Shown: piece after piece, positions 40,081 to 49,726 of the stretch
How positions within the stretch are numbered: the stretch's first letter is position 1
Layout of the letters: every line of letters starts with the position of its first letter
NCBI RefSeq assembly: GCF_003721565.1
Contig: NZ_RJJE01000009.1
Coordinates: 620,001 to 684,000, forward strand
Reading direction: 5' to 3'
Length of the DNA stretch: 64,000 nucleotides
Source of the DNA: Rufibacter immobilis
GTDB lineage: Bacteria > Bacteroidota > Bacteroidia > Cytophagales > Hymenobacteraceae
Program-made: the position numbers and the translations under genes
The notes under the pieces: generated by a model
Told to the model about the DNA's origin: nothing
The model's database searches: none
Seen by the model: only the letters and a program-made list of their open reading frames with translations

Positions 40081-40917
40081 TTACGCACCCAGCCTTGGCA
40101 CGCCGGTGGGCACCTGTTTGTTCTGGATGGGCTTGTGCGCCTGCCCCCGGGGCTTCTTCTCCGTGAGGTATTTCCAGTAGCGCTTGGGCATGTGGCGCAG
40201 GTGCAGCTTTTTGTTTTTCCGCTCCGGAATGTTCACATGGTCAAAATAGGCCTGCCACAGTTCCTGGTAAAGGGGTTCCGCAGAAGTTAGAACAGCAGGA
40301 TCAAGCTGCCCTTTCCTCAGTCCGGGAGGTGCATCCTCCAAGGTGACCAGGGTTACCCGCTCTACATCATAATACGCCCCGTACTGCCGCCGCACGTCAT
40401 AGATGAGCCACGGCTGGTCTGCGTACCGGCTTTCAAAATGCGCGATGACCAAGGGCAGCACGTTGAAATCTGGACTGATGGGAGCTACGTACAGGCCGTC
40501 TTGCGTACGCTGGAACCGAATAAAAGCCTCCATGCGGTGCTTCTCCCGGAACATCTGCTTGCCTACCGCGGCCATTTTCTGCACGCTTCTGTTCGCGAAG
40601 TTCTCCTCCACCCCACCCTCAGCGCTACTGAAGACCAACTGCACAAACTGGAAGATAAGCATCTCAAAACCCGGCTGCTCCCAGAGATACGCTTTGTACA
40701 CGTTTTCCCAAGCCGCCTTTGACAGCTTTTTGCCCAGCCCGTCCCACACCCGCTTGGCTTTGCCAGGGTCTGTGGGCACAAAATGATGCGTGGCGAAGAT
40801 GCCGGGAGGAGCCTCTCCTTCCCTGCCTATCTGCGTGGGCCACGCTTTGCGCTCATACGCTTCAAACACCACCGTCAGGAGGCCTTCAAAGGAACCATCA
40901 TAGGTATAGAAGTGCAT
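40081..40917 (-). CDS. TIGR03915-type putative DNA metabolism protein
   Basis: 278 residues from ATG 40917 (MHFYTYDGSFEGLLTVVFEAY), the usual opening of this family; the longer frame to 40998 is less likely. FVPTDPGKAKRVWDGL, RMEAFIRFQRT and PLVIAHFESRYADQPWLIYDVRR (core HFESRYADQPW) are family-like blocks, and the middle part resembles DUF4130. It lies immediately downstream of the radical-SAM gene, a pairing widely seen for TIGR03915/TIGR03916. The partnership suggests a shared role in DNA modification or repair; biochemistry is not established here. Confidence 0.85.
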   Translation of the reverse strand: MHFYTYDGSFEGLLTVVFEAYERKAWPTQIGREGEAPPGIFATHHFVPTDPGKAKRVWDGLGKKLSKAAWENVYKAYLWEQPGFEMLIFQFVQLVFSSAEGGVEENFANRSVQKMAAVGKQMFREKHRMEAFIRFQRTQDGLYVAPISPDFNVLPLVIAHFESRYADQPWLIYDVRRQYGAYYDVERVTLVTLEDAPPGLRKGQLDPAVLTSAEPLYQELWQAYFDHVNIPERKNKKLHLRHMPKRYWKYLTEKKPRGQAHKPIQNKQVPTGVPRLGA

Positions 40918-41166
40918 GGCGCGTGAACTCAACTTAGGAAGCGATACGAACGGAAGTGCGTCTGCCGGAGCCGTTGTTCTCATGGCGCTGGGCGGCAATC
41001 TGGCGCAGATAGGGCACCAAGGTGCTCAGTTTGCAGCGGAAAGAAACAGGGGCTACGGTTTGGCGGTTTACTACAGATGGCATGGCTTTGGTTTCTTTAT
41101 GAGGTTTTACAAATACAATTCTCTTTCTCTTGATGGGTGCAGGGGAATTAGCTCTCTGGCTTACAT

Positions 41167-42432
41167 TCAGCTGGCTTGCTGAAACAGATCCAGCTGGCTT
41201 CCCCACAGTTGGGCACGGCTTCCTTTCTCCCCGTACATGATTCTTCTCCGGATGGCTTCCTCGTCCCATTCTCTTGTCTCCAAACTGCGCCCTCCGCAGG
41301 TAATGAAATATTTGGCCCTTTTGATGACCACCCCTATCTGCCGCAGATGCTCCCAGGTGAGGTGGGCGAAGCGGCGGGCTGCCACTATTTTTTTCGCAGA
41401 CTTCAGCCCAATGCCCGGCACCCGAACAATGACTTCATAATCTGCCGTGTTGATCTCCAGCGGGAACAAATGCCGGTTGCGCAACGCCCACGCCAGCTTA
41501 GGGTCTATCTGCAGGTCCAGCTGGGGGTTCTGCTCATCCAGCAGCTCATTTACCCCGAAACCGTACAGACGCACGAGCCAATCGGCTTGGTAGAGCCTGT
41601 TCTCCCGGATGATGGGGGGAGTGCTGATAATGGGCAATCGGCTATCTGCACTCACGGGCACGTAGCCAGAATAGTAGACGCGCTTCAGCTGGAAATTCTG
41701 GTACAGGCCATCGGCTAAGGTCAAAATCTGCCGGTCACTCTCGGGCGTGGCGCCCACAATCAACTGCGTGCTTTGCCCGGCGGGCGCGAAAGAGGGCGTA
41801 GATTTGAACAGTTTCTTTTCTTCCTTCACCAATACCAGTTGGTCCTTGATGTGCCCCATGGGCGTGAGCACCTCCGTGAAGTTCTTCTCCGGCGCCAGCG
41901 TTTGCAGACTTTGCTCCGTGGGCAACTCAATGTTCACGCTTAGTCTATCGGCGTAGAGGCCAGCTTCCTTCACCAGTTCTTCGCTGGCTCCCGGAATGGT
42001 TTTCAGGTGGATGTATCCGTTGAACTTATGCTCCTGGCGCAGCTTCTTGGCTACGCGCACCAACCTTTCCATGGTATAGTCGGCGTTCTTGAAAATACCA
42101 GAACTCAGGAACAGCCCCTCAATGTAGTTGCGGCGGTAGAAATTGATGGTGAGGTCTACTACTTCCTGCACCGTGAAAGCAGCCCGTTTCACGTCATTGC
42201 TTTTCCTGGACACGCAATAGGCGCAGTCAAAGATGCAGAAGTTGGTAAGCAGGATTTTGAGCAAAGAGACGCATCTGCCGTCTTCGGTATAGCTGTGGCA
42301 AATCCCCATTCCCTCTGCGTTTCCTAATCCTTTGCCTTCATTCTTGCGTTTACCGCCGCTGGAAGAACAGGAAACATCATATTTAGCCGAATCTGCCAAA
42401 ATACTTAGTTTTTCTTGGATCGAAATTTGCAT
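41167..42432 (-). CDS. TIGR03916-type putative DNA modification/repair radical SAM protein
   Basis: 421 residues. The radical-SAM triad is C-x3-C-x2-C in CIFDCAYC near 95-102, with an upstream CHSYTEDGRCVSLLK block, typical of the family. A helix-hairpin-helix at about 355-380 (RVPGIGLKSAKKIV) suggests DNA contact. It is the upstream partner of the TIGR03915-type gene; the 249 nt between them contain no clear gene. A DNA repair or modification role is inferred from family and HhH. Confidence 0.88.
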   Translation of the reverse strand: MQISIQEKLSILADSAKYDVSCSSSGGKRKNEGKGLGNAEGMGICHSYTEDGRCVSLLKILLTNFCIFDCAYCVSRKSNDVKRAAFTVQEVVDLTINFYRRNYIEGLFLSSGIFKNADYTMERLVRVAKKLRQEHKFNGYIHLKTIPGASEELVKEAGLYADRLSVNIELPTEQSLQTLAPEKNFTEVLTPMGHIKDQLVLVKEEKKLFKSTPSFAPAGQSTQLIVGATPESDRQILTLADGLYQNFQLKRVYYSGYVPVSADSRLPIISTPPIIRENRLYQADWLVRLYGFGVNELLDEQNPQLDLQIDPKLAWALRNRHLFPLEINTADYEVIVRVPGIGLKSAKKIVAARRFAHLTWEHLRQIGVVIKRAKYFITCGGRSLETREWDEEAIRRRIMYGEKGSRAQLWGSQLDLFQQAS

Positions 42433-42615
42433 CTGCTGCGCGTATTAACTCTCTGATTACGTTAGCAAGTTACAAACACTGCTGCTAATTAACTAATATT
42501 TTTAGCCACAACTTTTCAACACCCTGTGGATAAAACTAATTTAAATAGCAAAATAATTCCTATTACTGTTATACAGAGATTTTGCCTTATTTTGAAGGAT
42601 GGAGAATCACGAATA

Positions 42616-44514
42616 ATGGCGGTTCAGGCATTTTTTACACGTTGGAACTTACTTTTTCTGCCAGTGCTGCTAAGCTGCTGGCTCAGTAGCTTCTGCGTCC
42701 AAGCCCAGGATCTACCGCCCGTTTCTCCGCGAGACACCGTTAAAACGCCTGTTGACACGGCTAGCCACCAGCGTTTTCTGGAATCATTGAAGCGCATAAG
42801 CCAGAGGAAAACTTTGGTGGGTAGGGCGGTGAAGGCGTTGGTTGTATTCAAGCCCCGGCGCGTCAATGAACCCGCAGAAAACTCCCTGCTGCCACCAGCG
42901 CATGAGCAACATAATTATAAAGTAGTCCGGAGCATTTACTTCAAGCGCTTAGATGCTTTTGGCTATTCTATCAATGACACCCTGGCCGTGCCGGATAACG
43001 GTCTGGAAAGGCTGGGCAACGCCCTACACATGCGCACCAAGCAAGGGCTCCTGCGCAACCAGATCCTGTTCAAAGAAGGCGATTTACTGGAACCTCTGGA
43101 TTTATCAGAATCGGAGCGTTTGCTCCGCCAAACAGACTACCTGCTAGATGCCCGGGTGTTTGTGAATGACTCCACCTCCACCAAAGACAGCGTAGACATT
43201 GTCATCATCACCAAGGATGTGTTCAGTATTAATGCTTCCGGCTCGGCCAGTACTTCGGGAACCCGCCTGGCCTTACGCGACATCAACTTCATGGGCGTGG
43301 GGCACCAGATCAGGACCAACTACCGTTTCGGCTTGTCTGACCCCCAGCCCTGGCAGTTTGAGGGGAGCTATTTCATCCAGAACATTTCGCACAGCTTCAT
43401 TTCCGCTGAGCTGATCTACCAGAACACCTATTACTACAAACAGCAGAGCATAGGGTTCAGGCGCGACTTCTTCGCGACCAACACCAAGTATGCGGGTGGG
43501 GCTCAGGCGGCCTGGTACCAGACAAGGCAGCCCGACTATTACCAGGACGGTGTTCCACTCCCCGACGAAGAGATAGTCCATGTTCCGCTGGATTACAACA
43601 TCCAGGACTTTTGGATTGGTCGCGCATTCAGGCTTAAATCCTATGATCTGGCGCAGGAGAATCCGGGCAGGTTTATAACCGCCGCGCGCTTCATGAACAT
43701 CAAATACACCCAGGGAGGAGGCCCTACGCTGCAAAGCGCCCGTCTTTACCTTTCCGCTTTCGGGTACAGCTTCAGGAAGTATTACAAAGACCAGTATCTC
43801 TTCGGTTTTGGTAGAACGGAGGATATTCCTGCCGGAAACCTTTTAGCCGTCACCACTGGCTTTGAGGATGGTGCCTTCAAAAACCGCATGTATCTGGGTT
43901 TGAAAGGAGCTTTTGCCAAATACCGTCCCGACTTTGGATATCTCTACGGAGGCATAGAATACGGCAGCTACCGGAACAAGAGCGCGTGGGAACAAGGAGT
44001 TTTTATGTCTGAGGCCTTGTATTTCACGCCATTGTACCGGCTCAGAAACTGGCGCTGGCGGCATTTCCTGTGGCATAGAACGGCACTGGGAATTCGTCGG
44101 CCAGACCTCTTTGCGCTAGACATTGACCAGGAAGACGGCATTAGGGGTTTCAGATCTTCCAGTGTGCGGGGTTATCGTAAATTTGTTCTGAACTATGAAA
44201 CCAACCTTTTCACGCCGCTCACGCTCCTTGGGTTCAGGCTGGCCATTGTTGGTTTTGCAGATGCTGCCTGGCTTACCAGTACAGAAAACAAATCTCCCCT
44301 GAAAGAAAAACCCTATACCGGTTTTGGCCTGGGCTTACGGTTCCGGAACGAATACCTCACGTTCAACACCATTCAGATTCTGTTAGGATATTACCCACGC
44401 TTGCCACAGGTAGATGGGCATCAGCAGGATTTCAAGATCTTCCAGACTACCCGCCAGTACTATGACTTCAATGACATGCGCTTTACCCAACCTTTGATTT
44501 CAGAATTTAGGTAA
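42616..44514 (+). CDS. Outer-membrane beta-barrel protein, BamA/TamA-like
   Basis: 632 residues from ATG 42616; the frame is open upstream to 42526 but a signal peptide begins here (MAVQAFFTRWNLLFLPVLLSC...VQAQ; core hydrophobic LLFLPVLLSCWLSS). Residues about 90-210 resemble POTRA-like folds (VRSIYFKRLDAFGYS, LLRQTDYLLDARVFVND). The remainder is rich in aromatic-ended strands and ends in a strand-like MRFTQPLISEFR, typical of a surface-antigen barrel. It may assist insertion or export at the outer membrane; the partner is unknown. It lies 149 nt before the PKD adhesin gene. Confidence 0.75.
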   Translation: MAVQAFFTRWNLLFLPVLLSCWLSSFCVQAQDLPPVSPRDTVKTPVDTASHQRFLESLKRISQRKTLVGRAVKALVVFKPRRVNEPAENSLLPPAHEQHNYKVVRSIYFKRLDAFGYSINDTLAVPDNGLERLGNALHMRTKQGLLRNQILFKEGDLLEPLDLSESERLLRQTDYLLDARVFVNDSTSTKDSVDIVIITKDVFSINASGSASTSGTRLALRDINFMGVGHQIRTNYRFGLSDPQPWQFEGSYFIQNISHSFISAELIYQNTYYYKQQSIGFRRDFFATNTKYAGGAQAAWYQTRQPDYYQDGVPLPDEEIVHVPLDYNIQDFWIGRAFRLKSYDLAQENPGRFITAARFMNIKYTQGGGPTLQSARLYLSAFGYSFRKYYKDQYLFGFGRTEDIPAGNLLAVTTGFEDGAFKNRMYLGLKGAFAKYRPDFGYLYGGIEYGSYRNKSAWEQGVFMSEALYFTPLYRLRNWRWRHFLWHRTALGIRRPDLFALDIDQEDGIRGFRSSSVRGYRKFVLNYETNLFTPLTLLGFRLAIVGFADAAWLTSTENKSPLKEKPYTGFGLGLRFRNEYLTFNTIQILLGYYPRLPQVDGHQQDFKIFQTTRQYYDFNDMRFTQPLISEFR

Positions 44515-44663
44515 TAGTTCTATCTAATTATTATTTCCATCCTAAACTACAACTAAATAGCTATATTACAGGTAGTAACCCAAAGTCATTGCTACGAAGC
44601 CTTACAATTAAACCTGTGCTGCTGGGACTGATGCTGTAATCTAAATCTGTAAGCTATATTGCG

Positions 44664-47600
44664 TTGAAGTTTTACCCACTTATCTTCAGGAGCGCCTGCC
44701 TGTGCCTTCTGCTAGTATGGCAGTATAGCACTCAAGCCCAGAGCACGTCTAACCGAGGCCGTGACTTCTGGATAGGCTATATGGCGCATATCCAGAATGA
44801 GATAGGCCCAAACACACAGGGTGGTATCTCCGCCATGAATTTGTATGTCACCTCCCAGGTGACCACCCAGGCACAGGTAACAATTGGGCAAGGCGCTCCC
44901 AAAACGCACCAGGTTAATGCGAACTCCGTCACGGTTATTCCTATTAGCCCCAGAGATGCTTATGTAGGTTCCAGCGAGAGAATAGAGAGCAAAGCCATTC
45001 ATGTCACCGCCAATGACCCCATAGTGGTATATGCCCACATCTATCACTTGAACAAGTCTGGGGCCACCTTGGTGTTGCCCGCCAATACGTTGGGGCGCTC
45101 TTATTACGCCTCCAGCTATACCCAAACCGATTCCATGGGCGCAAGAGCGGCCTCGCAGGTGATGGTGGTGGCATTGGAAGACAATACTACCATTGAGATT
45201 ACCCCCACCGGCCCCACTTTGGGTGGCCAACCCACCGGTCAGGCCTTTTCTCCCCCCAGACCGCTTATGAAAGGGGAAGTATACCAGGTTAGATCCCTGC
45301 AAGACCTCACCGGCACCAAAATTGAGTCCATTGCCGCAGACGGGGGCACCTGCAAAAGAATCGCAGTTTTCTCAGGGAGCTCTTACACGGCAATCCCAGA
45401 GCCCTTCACCTGCCCTAGCAGACTCTCCGGCGACAACCTGTACCAGCAACTATACCCCGTTAGTGCCTGGGGCAAGAACTTTGTGACAAGCCCGTTCAGC
45501 AGCCGTCGGGCCGGAGATATTTACCGAGTATTGGCTTCTAAAGACAACACTATCATTCGGGTCAACGGAAGTTCAGTCAGTAGAAACCAGGGGGAGTTCT
45601 ATGAATTTGAAAATGACATTGCCAATTACATTACCGCTTCAGAGCCGGTACAGGTAACACACTACACCAAATCCCAGTCCTGCGATAACGTTCCCAGCGA
45701 TCCGGACATGGTGCTCATCAATCCGGTAGAACAGACTCTGCGGGAGATCACGCTCTATTCCTCCCCTAATTTCCAGATTTCCCGTCAGTACATCAACATC
45801 ACCATGAAAACGGCGGAAACCGGTTCATTTAGGCTTGACGGTCAGGCGGTGGCTTTTAAGCCGGTACCGGCCAATCCGGAATATTCTTACTCCCAGAACG
45901 CAGTCAACTCAGGCAACCATTCGCTTACGGCAGATAGCGGTTTTAACGCCATTGCCTACGGATTTGGCGACGTGGAATCCTACGCCTATTCAGCGGGGGC
46001 AAACGTCACAAACCTCAACCAGAACATAACGGTTCTCTCTGACAGCATCTGTGATGGGCGCAGCATCCGGTTCAAAGGGTTTGCCCAGTATCAGCCCCTT
46101 GCCTGGAAATGGCACTTTGGAGACGGCGCTACCTCTACCCTTCAAAATCCTTCGCATCTGTTCCCAGGCCCGGGTAAATACACTGTTTCACTGGTCACTA
46201 CTAAGTCTAACGGCAATGACTGTAACTCTCAGGACTCTACTTATATAGAGGTGGAAGTTCATCCCAATCCTAAGGTAGATTTCACGGTTGACCTTGCCTG
46301 CTCTAATGAAAGCACTCGCTTTACAGACGCTTCTGCTCTCACCACCGGAGAGAAGATCATTGCCTGGCGCTGGAATTTTGGAGACGGCACTACGTCCAGT
46401 GAGCAGAATCCTTCGCACCGCTTCCCTAAACAAGGCAGCTATACCGTCACGCTTTCTGTTACCAATCAGAACCTGTGCATTAGCACCTTAACTAAGCAGA
46501 TAACAATTGCAGCACCGCCAGCCGCCCGTTTTCAGGCGCAGGAGGCCTGCGTGCAAGCAGCTATGGCCTTTCAAGACCAATCTAGTGTACCGCAGGGGCG
46601 CGTGGTGCAGTGGGAATGGGATTTTGGCGATGGCACCGAACGTTCTACTGAGCAGCACCCCCAACATCAATTTTCCACCGCCGGCACTTTTACCGTCAAA
46701 CTTAAAGTTATCTCAGACCAAGGCTGCCGCGATTCTACGCAGCAAACCGTACGGGTGAATCCTAAACCAACAGTAGCGTTCCGTTTACCAGATATATGCG
46801 TGCGGGATGAGGCCATTTTCCAAAACTTGTCTACCGTGCCGGCAGGCACTATGAGCTTTAGATGGGAGTTTGGAGACGGCAACACCAGCACCGCCAACTC
46901 GCCGCGGCACCAATACGCCACCGCAGGCACCTATACGGTAAAACTGGTTGTTACTACCAACAAAGGATGCCAGGACAGTGTCTCCCAAACGTACACCATT
47001 AACGGGGCACAGCCCATACCAGACTTTACCGCCTCTTCTTTCTGCCAGGAGCAGGGAGTTAGCTTTTCAGACGCCAGCACTATTTCCTTCGGAAAGATTC
47101 TGCGGCGGCAATGGAGCTTTGGCGATGGCTCTTTCTCTGAGGAAGCCAACCCCACCCATACATACAAAACACCTGGCACCTACCAGGTAACACTGCGGGT
47201 TTGGTCTGGCATTGTGTGCATGGAGTCTATCAGTAAAACTATTACCGTGCTTCCCAACCCGCTGGCCTCCTTTACCGCACCCAACGTCTGCGAGGGCAAT
47301 TCTGTGATTTTCGCCAATACCACCCAGCACCGGGGCAGCGGCAACCTCACGTACACCTGGGATTTTGGGGATGGCACCACCTCCACAGACACCAATCCCA
47401 CACATTTATATACCGCACCCGGCACCTATACCGTCACGTTAAAAGCCCAGGGCGCCAACACCTGTGAGCAGACATTCTCAGGCGCTGTCACCATTTATCC
47501 TATGCCAAAGGCTGACTTCTCCCCTACGGTAGGCTGCGTGGCAGACGCGGTCACGTTCCAGAACAGCAGCAGCCTGGCAAGCGGCCAAATGACTACCTGG

Positions 47601-48491
47601 GTCTGGGACTTCGGTGATGGGAACAAAACTTCCTCAGAGCAGCCAACCCATACCTATTCCAGTCCCGGCAGTTACACGGTTAGCCTCACTGTTTCGTCAG
47701 CGTTGGGTTGTTCGCAGACCGTTCAGAAAATCATCCAGATTGCTCCCCCTCCAATAGCGCAAGCGGGGCCAGACCAGTTGCTCTGTGGCCAGACCTCCAC
47801 CCGGTTATCGGCCAACGCCCCGGCTCCGGCAACTGGCGTCTGGACGGTGATTCAAGGCACGGGCGGTTCCTTCTCTGACGCTAACAGTCCCACCGCAATT
47901 TTCTCGGGAAGCTTCCACCAAACGTATCTGCTGCGCTGGACGGTAAGCAACAGCCCTTGCAAGAGTGCCACAGACGAGGTGCAGATCAGGATAGAACCCA
48001 CCCCGGCAGCCGACGCGGGACCTGATCTCCTATTAGAGGAAGGAGACAAAATAACTTTGCAGGGGAGCGGACAGGGGCAACTCTCCTGGACACCCACTAT
48101 CGGCCTGAGCAACCCTGACATCAGCAACCCTGTTGCCTCACCGGCCACTACCACCACTTACTACCTCCATGCCCGCTCTGAGGCCGGTTGCACCAACCTG
48201 GATAGCATGGAAGTGAAAGTGGTGAAACGGCTGCAGATTCCCACGGCATTCTCCCCCAACGCCGACGGCACGAATGACACCTGGGTTTTGGAGGGAATTC
48301 AGGACTACCCGCTCATCTCCATTGAGATCTATAACCGTTGGGGACAGTTGGTCTACTCCACCCGGGGCTACCCTTCGCCCTGGGACGGGAAACGCAACGG
48401 CTCTGACCTGCCCATTGGCGCCTATTATTATATCATTGATCCTCACAACGGTCTCCCTAAAAAGTCTGGACCGCTTACCATTCTTCGCTAA
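44664..48491 (+). CDS. Giant PKD-repeat surface protein with type IX C-terminal signal
   Basis: 1275 residues. The start is a TTG at 44664 (MKFYPLIFRSACLCLLLVWQ signal peptide). An IgGFc-binding-protein-like N-terminal region (RGRDFWIGYM; about 29-420) is followed by seven or so PKD domains (W-x-FGDG motifs such as WKWHFGDG, WNFGDG, WEWDFGDG). The C-terminal 90 residues form a gliding-type CHU_C domain (TAFSPNADGTNDTW, YNRWGQLVY) used for type IX (type B) sorting. It should be exported to the cell surface. It is followed by a PorP/SprF gene 12 nt downstream. Confidence 0.93.
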   Translation: MKFYPLIFRSACLCLLLVWQYSTQAQSTSNRGRDFWIGYMAHIQNEIGPNTQGGISAMNLYVTSQVTTQAQVTIGQGAPKTHQVNANSVTVIPISPRDAYVGSSERIESKAIHVTANDPIVVYAHIYHLNKSGATLVLPANTLGRSYYASSYTQTDSMGARAASQVMVVALEDNTTIEITPTGPTLGGQPTGQAFSPPRPLMKGEVYQVRSLQDLTGTKIESIAADGGTCKRIAVFSGSSYTAIPEPFTCPSRLSGDNLYQQLYPVSAWGKNFVTSPFSSRRAGDIYRVLASKDNTIIRVNGSSVSRNQGEFYEFENDIANYITASEPVQVTHYTKSQSCDNVPSDPDMVLINPVEQTLREITLYSSPNFQISRQYINITMKTAETGSFRLDGQAVAFKPVPANPEYSYSQNAVNSGNHSLTADSGFNAIAYGFGDVESYAYSAGANVTNLNQNITVLSDSICDGRSIRFKGFAQYQPLAWKWHFGDGATSTLQNPSHLFPGPGKYTVSLVTTKSNGNDCNSQDSTYIEVEVHPNPKVDFTVDLACSNESTRFTDASALTTGEKIIAWRWNFGDGTTSSEQNPSHRFPKQGSYTVTLSVTNQNLCISTLTKQITIAAPPAARFQAQEACVQAAMAFQDQSSVPQGRVVQWEWDFGDGTERSTEQHPQHQFSTAGTFTVKLKVISDQGCRDSTQQTVRVNPKPTVAFRLPDICVRDEAIFQNLSTVPAGTMSFRWEFGDGNTSTANSPRHQYATAGTYTVKLVVTTNKGCQDSVSQTYTINGAQPIPDFTASSFCQEQGVSFSDASTISFGKILRRQWSFGDGSFSEEANPTHTYKTPGTYQVTLRVWSGIVCMESISKTITVLPNPLASFTAPNVCEGNSVIFANTTQHRGSGNLTYTWDFGDGTTSTDTNPTHLYTAPGTYTVTLKAQGANTCEQTFSGAVTIYPMPKADFSPTVGCVADAVTFQNSSSLASGQMTTWVWDFGDGNKTSSEQPTHTYSSPGSYTVSLTVSSALGCSQTVQKIIQIAPPPIAQAGPDQLLCGQTSTRLSANAPAPATGVWTVIQGTGGSFSDANSPTAIFSGSFHQTYLLRWTVSNSPCKSATDEVQIRIEPTPAADAGPDLLLEEGDKITLQGSGQGQLSWTPTIGLSNPDISNPVASPATTTTYYLHARSEAGCTNLDSMEVKVVKRLQIPTAFSPNADGTNDTWVLEGIQDYPLISIEIYNRWGQLVYSTRGYPSPWDGKRNGSDLPIGAYYYIIDPHNGLPKKSGPLTILR

Positions 48492-48502
48492 AGCCAGCGC
48501 TT

Positions 48503-49537
48503 ATGAGAACGTCGTACAGCTGCCTCCTGCTTTTCCTGCTCTGCTTCCCACTTTGGGGGCTGGCGCAGCAGGTGCCGCATTACAGTCAGTACATGCTCAA
48601 CCCTCTCCTCATGAACCCAGCGGTCAGCGGCACAGACAATTACCTGGATGTACGCGCCGGTTACCGCAACCAATGGACTGGCCTAGCGGGAGCCCCCACC
48701 TCCTATTACCTGAGCGGCCATATGCCCCTTTCCCGCCTGGACTACCTGAGCCCGCCCACCACTTTTCAGCCCCAGCCGGTCATCAAAGGCAAGCTGCGCG
48801 TACGGTGGCGCCCCGAACATCAAAACAATGCCCAGAAAATCCGTCCGCACCACGGCGTGGGCATCTTGGTACAGGCAGACAAAGCCGCCGGGCTCAAACG
48901 CACCGAAATTCAGTTACTTTATGCCTACCACCAGCCGCTCACCCCCTCGCTCAAGCTAGCCGCCGGAGTGGCCGCCGGGCTCACCCAGTTCAGTCTGAAC
49001 CGCGACATGCTCACCTTCGGGAGTCCCGGCGACCCGGTCATGAACGCCGATGAGTACAACCGCCTGCTGCCCAACGTAGGGGTGGGGGTATTGCTGTACA
49101 GCAGCACCCTCTTTGCCGGCGCATCGGTCACGCAGGTGCTGCCTACGCCCTTCAGCTTCAGGGAGACGCGGGGCAAAATCCCAGCCAGGCAGCAGCGCCA
49201 CCTTTACGTGCACGGCGGGTACCGTATGCTGGTGAGTCCAGACTTCAGCGTGATGCCTTCCGTGGTCATGAAATACGCCGCTCCCAGCCCCCTTTCCGTT
49301 GACCTGAATGTAAAAGTGTTCTGGCGCGATCAGTTCTGGGCCGGGGGCTCCTACAGATTGCAGGATGCGGCCGTCATTACCGCCGGTTTCCAGTACAAGC
49401 AGAAGTTCCACCTGGGCTATGCCTATGACCTCACCACCTCTGGCCTGAACCAGGTAAGCTACGGTTCCCATGAACTGGTGCTGGGCCTCATGCTCCGCAA
49501 CCGCCGCTCAGTGTACTCGCCGTCCCAGTACTGGTAG
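48503..49537 (+). CDS. PorP/SprF family type IX secretion-associated outer membrane protein
   Basis: 344 residues with signal peptide (about 1-22, ending in WGLAQQ). The family start Q-x-P-x-YSQYMLNPLLMNPAVSG is at 22-43 (core QYMLNPLLMNPA), and WTGLAGAP follows. The rest fits a beta barrel. PorP/SprF proteins usually sit beside type B sorted substrates, as here, and help to attach or export them. It starts 12 nt after the PKD adhesin, so both are probably one transcript. Confidence 0.93.
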   Translation: MRTSYSCLLLFLLCFPLWGLAQQVPHYSQYMLNPLLMNPAVSGTDNYLDVRAGYRNQWTGLAGAPTSYYLSGHMPLSRLDYLSPPTTFQPQPVIKGKLRVRWRPEHQNNAQKIRPHHGVGILVQADKAAGLKRTEIQLLYAYHQPLTPSLKLAAGVAAGLTQFSLNRDMLTFGSPGDPVMNADEYNRLLPNVGVGVLLYSSTLFAGASVTQVLPTPFSFRETRGKIPARQQRHLYVHGGYRMLVSPDFSVMPSVVMKYAAPSPLSVDLNVKVFWRDQFWAGGSYRLQDAAVITAGFQYKQKFHLGYAYDLTTSGLNQVSYGSHELVLGLMLRNRRSVYSPSQYW

Positions 49538-49582
49538 GGCGTTTAGGGGCCGTTTTTCCAAAAAGAGCCCCTAAACAGAAAG
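49538..49582. repeat. Family A palindrome, copy 23
   Basis: GCGTTTAGGGGCCGTTTTTCC facing AAGAGCCCCTAAACAGAAAG. It starts directly after the porP/sprF stop codon. Confidence 0.95.
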
Positions 49583-49600
49583 CCAATTACTCTAACCTTC

Positions 49601-49643
49601 TGCGTTTAGCGGCTCTTTTTCCAAAATCAGGCTAAAAACAGAT
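49601..49643. repeat. Family A palindrome, copy 24
   Basis: TGCGTTTAGCGGCTCTTTTT facing ATCAGGCTAAAAACAG. It lies 18 nt from copy 23 and just upstream of the cvfB promoter. Confidence 0.9.
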
Positions 49644-49668
49644 TTCTGCCCACAAACTTCCCCAACCC

Positions 49669-49700
49669 TTGAAACGAGCCGCTCAGATTCTCTACCTTTG
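49669..49700 (+). promoter_or_regulatory. Promoter of the CvfB-like gene
   Basis: TTG (49669-49671) and TACCTTTG (49693-49700) are 21 nt apart and match the Bacteroidetes consensus. The start would be near 49706, about 20 nt before the ATG. Confidence 0.65.
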
Positions 49701-49726
49701 TTCCTGAACCTCTTACACCAAAGACA

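Noticed and set aside
40934-41269. 111-codon minus-strand frame between the TIGR03915 and TIGR03916 genes
   Set aside because: It overlaps the end of the radical-SAM gene in another frame, is rich in basic residues and lacks any motif or clear start.
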